Assembly (NCBI RefSeq): GCF_002204185.1
Contig: NZ_MXPU01000010.1
Span: forward strand, 62,001-126,000
Source: Rhizobium esperanzae
GTDB taxonomy: Bacteria > Pseudomonadota > Alphaproteobacteria > Rhizobiales > Rhizobiaceae
Reading direction: 5' to 3'
Length of the DNA stretch: 64,000 bases
Shown piece after piece: positions 55,567 through 64,000 of this stretch. Position 1 is the stretch's first letter; each line of letters opens with the position of its first letter. The notes beneath the pieces are model-generated. The model saw only the letters and a list, made by a program, of their open reading frames with translations. It ran no database searches and was not told where the DNA came from. Both the position numbers and the translations under genes were made by a program.

Positions 55567-56595
55567 TTATGATTGCTGCGGGGCAGGCCCGGTCGAGGCC
55601 CTAACGATCAGTTCGGTTTTCCAAAGCTCCTGTTCGGGGAAGGGGCCGGCCTGCTTCACCGTGCCGATCAGCCGCTGGGCGATGCGCACACCCGCCGCCC
55701 GCAGCGAGGAGCGTGTCGTCGTCAGCGGCACCGAGAAGTTTTCCGGCTTCAAGAGCGGCAGCACGTCGTCATGGGCGATCAGCGAAATATCCTCCCCGAG
55801 CCGCAATCCAGCCTGGTTAACCGCGCGGATCGCCCCGAGCGCCATCACCGTGCTGGAGCAGAGGATCGCCGTCGGCCGTTCCGGCAGTTGCAGGAACCGT
55901 TCCATCGCCAGCAGGCCCTGTTCGTCTGTCATCAGCGCGTGGCTCATGCAGTCCTCCTCGAGCGTGAGGCCGCGTTCGGCAAGGGCTGAGATGACGCCGT
56001 TCCTTCTGCGGATGGCGAAATCGAGATGCATCGGCCCGTTCATCAAGGCAAAACGCGTATGGCCGAGCTGCAGCAAGAGCCGCGTCGCGTCGTAGAAGGC
56101 CCCTTCATTGTCGATGTCAAGATAGGGATAATCCGGCTCCGCGCCGAAGGAGCGGCCGTGCACGACATAGGGCATGGAGAGCGATTTCAGCATGGCGAGC
56201 CGCGGGTCGTGACCGCGCATATAGGCGATGAACAGCGCGTCGACATTGCCGCTGATCGCCAGCCGCCGGAGCGCCGCCACCTCGTCATCCGGATCGGAAG
56301 GCATGATGACGAAATGGAAATCGTGGCGCACGGCCTCCTCGCCGAGTCCGGCCAGAAATTCGCCGAAATGCACATCGGATTGATGGCCAGGCGCCGTCGG
56401 CATGACGAGGCCGATCGAGCCTGCCTTGCCGGTCGCAAGCCGCTGGGCAGCCTTGTTCGGCCGGTACCCGGTTTCTTTGACGGCCTGAAGCACGCGCTCC
56501 CGGGTCGCTTCGTTGACCTCGGGATAGCCGTTGAGTGCCCGGCTTACCGTCGTCTGCGAAAGCCCAAGCAATTCCGATAGCTGTTTGAGATTCAC
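55567..56595 (-). CDS. aglR: LacI-family regulator of alpha-glucoside uptake, AglR
   Basis: A 342-residue LacI/GalR repressor: N-terminal HTH (LKQLSELLGLSQTTVSRALN, then GYPEVNEATRERVLQAV) and a periplasmic-binding-like effector domain (GSIGLVMPTAP). It starts at GTG 56595. It is divergent from the aglEFGAK operon, and two LacI-type palindromes lie in the shared promoter region. The inducer is presumably an alpha-glucoside such as sucrose, maltose or trehalose. Confidence 0.9.
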   Translation of the reverse strand: MNLKQLSELLGLSQTTVSRALNGYPEVNEATRERVLQAVKETGYRPNKAAQRLATGKAGSIGLVMPTAPGHQSDVHFGEFLAGLGEEAVRHDFHFVIMPSDPDDEVAALRRLAISGNVDALFIAYMRGHDPRLAMLKSLSMPYVVHGRSFGAEPDYPYLDIDNEGAFYDATRLLLQLGHTRFALMNGPMHLDFAIRRRNGVISALAERGLTLEEDCMSHALMTDEQGLLAMERFLQLPERPTAILCSSTVMALGAIRAVNQAGLRLGEDISLIAHDDVLPLLKPENFSVPLTTTRSSLRAAGVRIAQRLIGTVKQAGPFPEQELWKTELIVRASTGPAPQQS

Positions 56596-56893
56596 CTGCT
56601 ATGCTTCCTCCCGGCCCGCCCGTCAGCCGCTCTAAAAGGCCTCCTGCCTCCAAATGGCGTCCAAAGCGCTTTTAATTATGTATCATCTCGCGCGCTTGAC
56701 TCAAGAAAAATCGCTCCATATTTCCCCGGTAGGCGCCGTCGCGCCGCGATATTCCCCCAGCTCACAGGGGATATTCGTGAAATGACTTGACTCCGTTCCA
56801 CTGAAAGTGAAATGAGTTGGGTGTCAAAGCGCTTTGAAATTTCTGTTTGCGAGGAATTCGGCGCGGTTGGGATTGTGATGGGAGGTTGATCAC
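56596..56893. promoter_or_regulatory. Divergent aglR-aglE control region with two LacI-type operators
   Basis: A palindrome TCAAAGCGCTTTGA at 56824-56837 (57 bp before the aglE ATG) and a second half-conserved site CCAAAGCGCTTTTA at 56661-56674 (65 bp before aglR) are typical LacI/GalR operators. A plus-strand TTGACT at 56696-56701 with TATTTC 17 bp later, and another TTGACT at 56787-56792, are promoter candidates. Direct repeats GTGAAATGACTTG and GTGAAATGAGTTG (56777-56789, 56807-56819) start exactly 30 bp apart. Confidence 0.75.
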
Positions 56894-58255
56894 ATGAAAA
56901 AGTCATTTTTGATGGGCGTTGCCGTTGCGGCGCTGTTTGCCGGTGCTGCGTCCGCGGCCGACCTGAAATTTGCCCCGGGACAGGATTCCAAGTTCAACTG
57001 GAAGAGCTATGACGAATTCAAGGCCGCGCACGCGGATCTGAAGGGTCAGCCGCTGACGATCTTCGGGCCGTGGCGCGGCGAGGACGAGGCGTTCTTCAGG
57101 AGCGTTCTCGCCTATTTCACCGAAGCGACCGGCATCGACGCGAAATACTCCTCTTCGGAAAACTACGAACAGCAGATTGTCATCGACACGCAGGCGGGCT
57201 CGCCGCCGAACATCGCCGTTCTGCCGCAGCCGGGCCTTCTGGCCGATCTCGCCGGCAAGGGCTTCCTGACGCCGCTCGGCGACGACAATTCCAAGTGGAT
57301 CAAGGACAATTACGGCGCCGGCGACAGCTGGGTCGGTTACGGCACCTACAAGGGCAAGGATGGCAAGGAAGCCTTCTACGCCTTCCCTTATAAGGCCGAC
57401 GTCAAGTCGCTCGTCTGGTACGTGCCGGAGAATTTCGAGGAAGCCGGCTACAAGATCCCGACGACCATGGAAGAGTTGCATGCCCTGACCGATCAGATCG
57501 TCAAGGACGGCGGCGTTCCCTGGTGCATTGGTCTCGGTTCCGGCGGCGCCACCGGCTGGCCGGCGACCGACTGGGTCGAAGACATCATGCTGCGTACCCA
57601 GCCGCCGGAAGCCTACGACAAGTGGACGACCAACGAGCTGAAGTTCACCGATCCGGCCGTCGTTGCCGCGATCGACGAGTTCGGCAAGTTCGCCAAGAAC
57701 GAGAAATATGTCGATGGCGGCGTCGCGGCCGTGGCTTCGACCGATTTCCGCGACAGCCCGAAGGGCCTCTTCGCCGTTCCGCCGAAGTGCTACATGCACC
57801 ATCAGGCCTCGTTCATCCCGTCCTTCTTCCCCGAAGGCACGAAGCTCGGCCAGGATGCCGACTTCTTCTATATGCCGACCTACGCCTCGCATGCCGACCT
57901 CGGCAAGCCGGTTCTCGGCGCCGGCACGCTCGTCTCGATCACCAAGGATTCGAAGGCGGCCCGTGCCTTCATCGACTTCCTGAAGACCCCGATCGCGCAT
58001 GAGGTCTGGATGGCGCAGTCGAGCTTCCTGACGCCGTACAAGGGCGTCAGCACCGACGCCTATGCCAATCCGCAGATGAAGAAGGAAGGCGAGATCCTGA
58101 CCTCCGCCACCACCTTCCGCTTTGACGGTTCCGACCTGATGCCGGGCAAAATCGGCGCCGGCGCCTTCTGGACGGGCATGGTCGATTTCGTCGGCGGCAA
58201 GTCCGCAGAAGAAGCTGCCGGCGAAATCCAGAGCGCCTGGGACGGCATCAAGTAA
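56894..58255 (+). CDS. aglE: Alpha-glucoside-binding periplasmic protein AglE
   Basis: A 453-residue family 1 solute-binding protein with a clear signal peptide (SFLMGVAVAALFAGAASA). The mature part has typical ligand-site blocks (FGPWRGEDEAFFRSVLAYF; WCIGLGSGGATGWPATDWVE). It delivers alpha-glucosides to AglF/AglG. A ribosome binding site GGAGG precedes the ATG. A hairpin follows the gene, as is common for highly expressed binding proteins. Confidence 0.94.
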   Translation: MKKSFLMGVAVAALFAGAASAADLKFAPGQDSKFNWKSYDEFKAAHADLKGQPLTIFGPWRGEDEAFFRSVLAYFTEATGIDAKYSSSENYEQQIVIDTQAGSPPNIAVLPQPGLLADLAGKGFLTPLGDDNSKWIKDNYGAGDSWVGYGTYKGKDGKEAFYAFPYKADVKSLVWYVPENFEEAGYKIPTTMEELHALTDQIVKDGGVPWCIGLGSGGATGWPATDWVEDIMLRTQPPEAYDKWTTNELKFTDPAVVAAIDEFGKFAKNEKYVDGGVAAVASTDFRDSPKGLFAVPPKCYMHHQASFIPSFFPEGTKLGQDADFFYMPTYASHADLGKPVLGAGTLVSITKDSKAARAFIDFLKTPIAHEVWMAQSSFLTPYKGVSTDAYANPQMKKEGEILTSATTFRFDGSDLMPGKIGAGAFWTGMVDFVGGKSAEEAAGEIQSAWDGIK

Positions 58256-58265
58256 GCGTTCAGAT

Positions 58266-58289
58266 ATGCCGCCGGTTTGCCGGCGGCAT
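58266..58289 (+). promoter_or_regulatory. Intercistronic hairpin after aglE
   Basis: A perfect 10-bp stem ATGCCGCCGG / CCGGCGGCAT with loop TTTG and no T-run. It sits in the 175-bp gap between aglE and aglF. It is more likely a 3' stabiliser or partial attenuator that raises AglE over the permeases than a full terminator. Confidence 0.65.
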
Positions 58290-58430
58290 GGCCTGCATGA
58301 CTGGCCGGGTTCGCAAAGAGCCCGGCCATCGCGGGTATATTGTGACTAAGCATATTGCCGGTGACCGGCCTTGACCCGTCAGAATGAAAACCGGCCGGAA
58401 TAAGATCAGGGGAAGCAGGGGAGGGACGTA

Positions 58431-59444
58431 ATGCTGTTGCAGATAGTGTCCGCTTTGGGCGTCGTGGTCGCCGCCGTTGTCGCGTGCTCGGCCTATTTCT
58501 ATTTTTCGAACAAGATCCTGGACTTCGCTCTGCCGGTCAAGGATGGCGACATCCGCGCCGCCTCGCGCAATCTCAACCGGCGCGCGGTCATCCGGCCATG
58601 GCTTTTTCTCGGCCCGGCGCTCTTCCTGCTTTTCGTCTATCTCGTCTATCCCGTCGTCGCGACCTTCATCCTCTCCTTCTACGACCGCACCGGCCAGCAA
58701 TTCGTCGGGGTGGCCAATTACAAATGGGCGATCGGTGACCGCGAATTCCGCCAGTCGATCTTCAACAACATCCTCTGGCTCGCCGTCGTACCGGCCGCCT
58801 GCACCTTCTTCGGCCTGGTCATCGCCGTGATGACCGATCGCATCTGGTGGGGCAATATTGCCAAGAGCATCGTCTTCATGCCGATGGCGATCTCTTTCGT
58901 CGGCGCCTCGGTCATCTGGAAATTCATCTATGAATATCGCGGCGGTAACGACGTCCAGATCGGCCTGTTGAACGCAATCGACCAGTTGTTCGGCGGCACG
59001 CCCGAAGTCTGGATTTCGGTACCCTTCTGGAACAACTTCTTCTTGATGATCATCCTGATCTGGATCCAGACCGGTTTTGCCATGGTTATCCTGTCGGCGG
59101 CGCTACGCGGCATCCCCGAGGAGACGATCGAGGCCGCCGTCATCGACGGCGCCAATGGCTGGCAGATCTTCTGGCGCATCATGGTGCCGCAGGTCTGGGG
59201 CACCATCGCCGTTGTCTGGACGACGATCACCATCCTCGTCCTCAAGGTCTTCGACATCGTGCTGACCATGACCAACGGCCAGTGGCAGACGATGGTGCTG
59301 GCGAACCTGATGTTCAACTGGCTGTTCCGCGGCGGCGGCGATTCCGGCCGAAGCGCCGTCATCGCCATCATCATCATGCTCGCCGTCACGCCGATCATGA
59401 TCTGGAACGTGCGCCGCGCCAACCGCGAACTGAAGGGCCATTGA
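58431..59444 (+). CDS. aglF: Alpha-glucoside ABC transporter permease AglF
   Basis: A 337-residue inner-membrane permease with the EAA loop (EETIEAAVIDGANGWQIFWR). It has extra N-terminal membrane segments relative to typical MalF-like proteins (LQIVSALGVVVAAVVACSAY). It pairs with AglG. GGGAGGG precedes the ATG; aglG begins 1 bp after its stop. Confidence 0.93.
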   Translation: MLLQIVSALGVVVAAVVACSAYFYFSNKILDFALPVKDGDIRAASRNLNRRAVIRPWLFLGPALFLLFVYLVYPVVATFILSFYDRTGQQFVGVANYKWAIGDREFRQSIFNNILWLAVVPAACTFFGLVIAVMTDRIWWGNIAKSIVFMPMAISFVGASVIWKFIYEYRGGNDVQIGLLNAIDQLFGGTPEVWISVPFWNNFFLMIILIWIQTGFAMVILSAALRGIPEETIEAAVIDGANGWQIFWRIMVPQVWGTIAVVWTTITILVLKVFDIVLTMTNGQWQTMVLANLMFNWLFRGGGDSGRSAVIAIIIMLAVTPIMIWNVRRANRELKGH

Positions 59445-59445
59445 G

Positions 59446-60609
59446 ATGACCGCTGTCGGAAGCTACTTCAAGATCGGCCCCGCCCGCCTCTTCGTTCACC
59501 TTGCCGTTCTGCTGATCGTCATCATCTGGCTGATCCCGACGCTCGGCATCTTCGTCAGCGCCCTGCGCGACAAGGACCAGATCGTCGTCTCCGGCTGGTG
59601 GACGGCCTTTGCCGGCTCGACCCAGACCATCGCCGTCCGCCTGGGCACGCCGGATCAGCAACAGCAGGAAGGCGCCACTTACGTCATTTCAGGCAATGTA
59701 CTGGAAGGGCAGACCGGCCGCTCGGTAAAAGCCTTCGGCAACCGCGTGCAGCAGCCGGCCGCTTTTGAAGCCGGCGAGACCGCCGATCTCGGCGACGGCG
59801 AGAGCCTGCAGATCAACAGCGACGGCAGCTATCGCTACATGAAGAACACGGCCTTTTCGCCTGACGAGCGGCCGCGGCGCATGTACGTGTCCGTCTCCGC
59901 GCCACCGGAGTTCACGCTGCAGAACTACAAGACGGTTCTGACCGGCGAAGGCATCGGTCAGTCCTTCATCAATTCGCTGACGGTGACGATCCCGGCAACG
60001 ATCATCCCGATCCTGATTGCCGCTTTTGCCGCCTATGCCTTGAGCTGGATGGAGTTTCCCGGCCGCGGGCTGCTGATTGCGCTCGTCGTCGGCCTCATCG
60101 TCGTGCCGCTGCAGATGTCCCTGATTCCGCTGCTGCGCCTCTACAACGAGATCGGCAATATGCTCGGCCAGCCGTCGAAGACCTATCCCGGTATCTGGTT
60201 TGCGCACACCGCCTTCGGCATGCCGCTGGCCATTTTTCTTCTGCGGGCCTATATCGCCGGCCTGCCGAAGGAGATCATCGAGTCCGCCCGCGTCGACGGC
60301 GCAAGCGACTTCGAGATCTTCGTTCGTATCGTTTTGCCCTTGTCCTTCCCGGCACTTGCCTCCTTCGCCATTTTCCAGTTCCTGTGGGTATGGAACGACC
60401 TGCTCGTCGCCATGGTTTTCCTCGGCACCGACCAGGATCACCTCGTGCTGACCGGCAGGCTGAACGCGCTGCTCGGCTCGCGCGGCGGCAATTGGGAGAT
60501 TTTGACGGCGTCGGCCTTCGTCACTATCGTCGTGCCGCTGCTCGTTTTCTTCGGACTGCAGCGTTATCTGGTGCGTGGTCTGCTGGCGGGTTCGGTCAAG
60601 GGCGGCTGA
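59446..60609 (+). CDS. aglG: Alpha-glucoside ABC transporter permease AglG
   Basis: A 387-residue MalG-type permease with the EAA motif (KEIIESARVDGASDFEIFVR). It is about 100 residues longer than usual. The extra part lies between the first membrane helix and the remaining helices and should form a periplasmic domain (VRLGTPDQQQQEGATYVISG; LGDGESLQINSDGSYRYMKN). Context and coupling to aglF and aglA are clear. Confidence 0.93.
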   Translation: MTAVGSYFKIGPARLFVHLAVLLIVIIWLIPTLGIFVSALRDKDQIVVSGWWTAFAGSTQTIAVRLGTPDQQQQEGATYVISGNVLEGQTGRSVKAFGNRVQQPAAFEAGETADLGDGESLQINSDGSYRYMKNTAFSPDERPRRMYVSVSAPPEFTLQNYKTVLTGEGIGQSFINSLTVTIPATIIPILIAAFAAYALSWMEFPGRGLLIALVVGLIVVPLQMSLIPLLRLYNEIGNMLGQPSKTYPGIWFAHTAFGMPLAIFLLRAYIAGLPKEIIESARVDGASDFEIFVRIVLPLSFPALASFAIFQFLWVWNDLLVAMVFLGTDQDHLVLTGRLNALLGSRGGNWEILTASAFVTIVVPLLVFFGLQRYLVRGLLAGSVKGG

Positions 60610-60642
60610 CAATCCCCCAAAATGTGACGAACAGGATATCTC

Positions 60643-62295
<1,653 letters not shown>

Positions 62296-62316
62296 GGATC
62301 AGGAGGGGAGTGACAA

Positions 62317-63405
62317 ATGACTGGACTGACGCTGAAGGATATCCGCAAATCCTACGGTTCCGTGGACGTTCTCCACGGGATCGACCTCGATATCAAGCAG
62401 GGCGAATTCATCGTCTTCGTCGGTCCGTCCGGCTGCGGCAAGTCCACGCTTCTGCGTATGATCGCCGGTCTCGAGGCGATTACCGGCGGCGAGATGTATA
62501 TTGACGGCCAGCTCGTCAATGACGTGCCGCCCTCGAAGCGCGGCATTGCCATGGTCTTCCAGTCCTACGCGCTCTATCCCCATATGACCGTCTACGACAA
62601 CATGGCCTTCGGCATGAAGATCGCCGGCGAAAGCAAGCAGGAGATCGACCGCCGCGTGCGGGCGGCGGCCGAAAGCCTGCAGTTGACCAAATATCTCGAC
62701 CGCCTGCCGAAGGCGCTCTCCGGCGGCCAGCGCCAGCGCGTGGCGATCGGGCGCGCCATCTGCCGCGATCCCAAGGTCTTCTTGTTCGACGAGCCGCTGT
62801 CCAACCTCGATGCCGCGCTGCGCGTCGCCACGCGTATTGAAATTGCCCGTCTCAACGAGCAGATGGCCGATACGACGATGATCTACGTCACCCACGATCA
62901 GGTCGAGGCGATGACACTCGCCGACCGCATCGTCGTCCTGTCGGCCGGCAATATCGAGCAGGTCGGCGCGCCGCTGGAGCTCTACGAACGCCCGGCCAAC
63001 CTCTTCGTTGCGAAATTCATCGGCTCGCCCGCCATGAACATCATTCCCGCGACGATCGCCGGGACCGGCAGCCAGACGACCGTGACGCTGACCGGCGGCA
63101 TGTCGGTCACGCTCGATGTGGCGACCGACGCATCCGAGAAGGGCAAGCAGGCGAGCTTCGGCGTCCGTCCCGAAGATCTGAGGATCGCCGACGGCGCCGA
63201 CTATGTTTTCGAGGGTGAAGTGTCGATCGTCGAAGCGCTCGGCGAAGTGACGCTGCTTTATATCGAAGGTCTGGTGCCCGGCGAGCCGATCGTCGTCAAG
63301 CTGCCGGGCATTTACGATGTCCATAAGGGCCAGAAGATGCGCTTTGCCGCCGATCGGCAGAGGCTGCATCTCTTCGACGCGAGCGGCCACACCTACCGGA
63401 AATGA
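62317..63405 (+). CDS. aglK: Alpha-glucoside ABC transporter ATPase AglK
   Basis: A 362-residue MalK/UgpC-type ATPase: Walker A GPSGCGKST (residues 36-44), signature LSGGQRQRVAIGRA, Walker B VFLFDEPLSNLDA and switch His in VTHDQVEAM. A C-terminal TOBE-like regulatory domain of about 125 residues follows. It energises AglF/AglG. GGAGG precedes the start. Confidence 0.95.
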   Translation: MTGLTLKDIRKSYGSVDVLHGIDLDIKQGEFIVFVGPSGCGKSTLLRMIAGLEAITGGEMYIDGQLVNDVPPSKRGIAMVFQSYALYPHMTVYDNMAFGMKIAGESKQEIDRRVRAAAESLQLTKYLDRLPKALSGGQRQRVAIGRAICRDPKVFLFDEPLSNLDAALRVATRIEIARLNEQMADTTMIYVTHDQVEAMTLADRIVVLSAGNIEQVGAPLELYERPANLFVAKFIGSPAMNIIPATIAGTGSQTTVTLTGGMSVTLDVATDASEKGKQASFGVRPEDLRIADGADYVFEGEVSIVEALGEVTLLYIEGLVPGEPIVVKLPGIYDVHKGQKMRFAADRQRLHLFDASGHTYRK

Positions 63406-63521
63406 GGCGGCCATTTTTGGGGGAATAAACCTTGGAATTGTGCGGAGGCAGCCGAATTCTCACTTTCTGTTAAAGATCGGCTGCTACCTTTTCCTCGTCA
63501 ATTTATGAGGGGGATAAGCAA

Positions 63522-63935
63522 GTGGCCGCTTCCAATCCGTCACAGCCAAGATCTCATTTCCTGAGCAAGGAAGAATCCTTCATGTATGACCGCGAGGCGC
63601 GGTTCAAAATGGAGGACACAATGAACGCCGCGCGCATCGAATATACGGAAAAGGGCGTCATGCACGCGGCTTCGCGCCGCTGCGATATTGTCCGCATCTC
63701 GATGAGCAGCGCGACGCTTGCGATCCTGACCCAGTTCAACCTGCCGAAGCAGTTCTATCTGGATATTCCGGATGCCCGCATCACCAAGGTCGGATGCCTG
63801 CTGATGAAGGTCAACGCCAACAATACGATCGAGGTTCGCTTCCTGCGCCTGCTGACGCAGAAGGAGCTGAACAAGATCTTCGTTTACAGCACGCACCCCG
63901 CGCACAAGGATTACGTCCTCGATATCCGCGCCTGA
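63522..63935 (+). CDS. Small PilZ-like protein
   Basis: A 137-residue protein with a PilZ-like beta-barrel pattern (ASRRCDIVRISMSSATLAIL; LDIPDARITKVGCLLMKVNA). The c-di-GMP-binding RxxxR/DxSxxG signature is weak: RRCDIVRISMSSA lacks the final Gly. It starts at GTG 63522 with GAGGGGG nine bases upstream; ATG 63582 with AAGGAAG is an equally serious alternative that would give 117 residues. It is monocistronic, followed by a strong terminator. No partner is visible. Confidence 0.7.
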   Translation: MAASNPSQPRSHFLSKEESFMYDREARFKMEDTMNAARIEYTEKGVMHAASRRCDIVRISMSSATLAILTQFNLPKQFYLDIPDARITKVGCLLMKVNANNTIEVRFLRLLTQKELNKIFVYSTHPAHKDYVLDIRA

Positions 63936-63960
63936 CGGATAGTCTCGGACCGGTCATAGA

Positions 63961-63997
63961 AAAACCCGCGGGACGCTTCAGGCGCCCCGCGGGTTTT
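63961..63997 (+). terminator. Terminator at the right end of the window
   Basis: A perfect 12-bp stem AAAACCCGCGGG / CCCGCGGGTTTT with a 13-base interior that can extend by CGC/GCG after one mismatch. The A-rich left arm makes it potentially bidirectional. It ends the PilZ-like gene's transcript. Confidence 0.9.
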
Positions 63998-64000
63998 GTT

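Overview
This window is almost certainly chromosomal DNA of a Rhizobium species in the R. leguminosarum / R. etli group. It is GC-rich, and its gene order is the characteristic rhizobial chemotaxis-flagellar cluster: icpA-cheS-cheY1-cheA-cheW-cheR-cheB-cheY2-cheD-cheT, then fliF, visN-visR, the motA operon, the basal-body genes, tandem flagellins, motB-motC-motD, rem, flgE-flgK-flgL-flaF-flbT-flgD-fliQ-flhA-fliR. VisN/VisR, Rem, MotC, MotE and CheS are markers of the rhizobial H+-driven, unidirectional, speed-modulated flagellum. These assignments come from reading the translated sequences and from recalled gene order, not from a database search.

Layout. 1-8.1 kb: a tightly packed, translationally coupled chemotaxis operon whose first gene, a soluble receptor, runs off the left edge. 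8.3-10 kb: fliF with its own terminator. 10.3-11.9 kb: the master regulators visN and visR. 11.9-17.2 kb, minus strand: motA-fliM-fliN-fliG-flhB plus a small unknown gene. 17.5-26.4 kb, plus strand: flgF-fliI-orf, then flgB-flgC-fliE-flgG-flgA-flgI-motE-flgH-fliL-fliP. 26.4-27.6 kb: a non-flagellar hydrolase/Lrp-type regulator pair. 27.6-29.5 kb: an O-GlcNAc-transferase-like (GT41) gene, divergent from the flagellins. 30-34.5 kb: four tandem flagellins sharing promoter and leader motifs. 34.7-39.9 kb: a FliH-like gene, motB, motC, motD (fliK) and a lytic transglycosylase. 40.2-51.5 kb: rem and the hook, filament-junction and export genes. These end in four small genes that look like divergent FliJ, FlgJ, FlgN and a second FliL-like protein.

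The last 12 kb is not flagellar. It holds a WecG/TagA-family glycosyltransferase with a Wzz-like coiled-coil membrane protein, folD, then the alpha-glucoside uptake locus: divergent LacI-type aglR, and aglE-aglF-aglG-aglA-aglK. A small PilZ-like protein and a strong terminator close the window.

How it fits together. From established work in Sinorhizobium, VisN/VisR activate rem, and Rem activates the structural genes; flagellin comes last and FlaF/FlbT tune it. The Che proteins use two CheY proteins, with CheS speeding loss of phosphate from CheY1. The most interesting material is the set of unannotated-looking small genes that appear to supply components otherwise missing here (FliH, FliJ, FlgJ, FlgN), the GT41 enzyme beside the flagellins, and the conserved flagellin promoter/leader architecture. 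No CRISPR array, tRNA, rRNA, transposase or prophage gene was seen.
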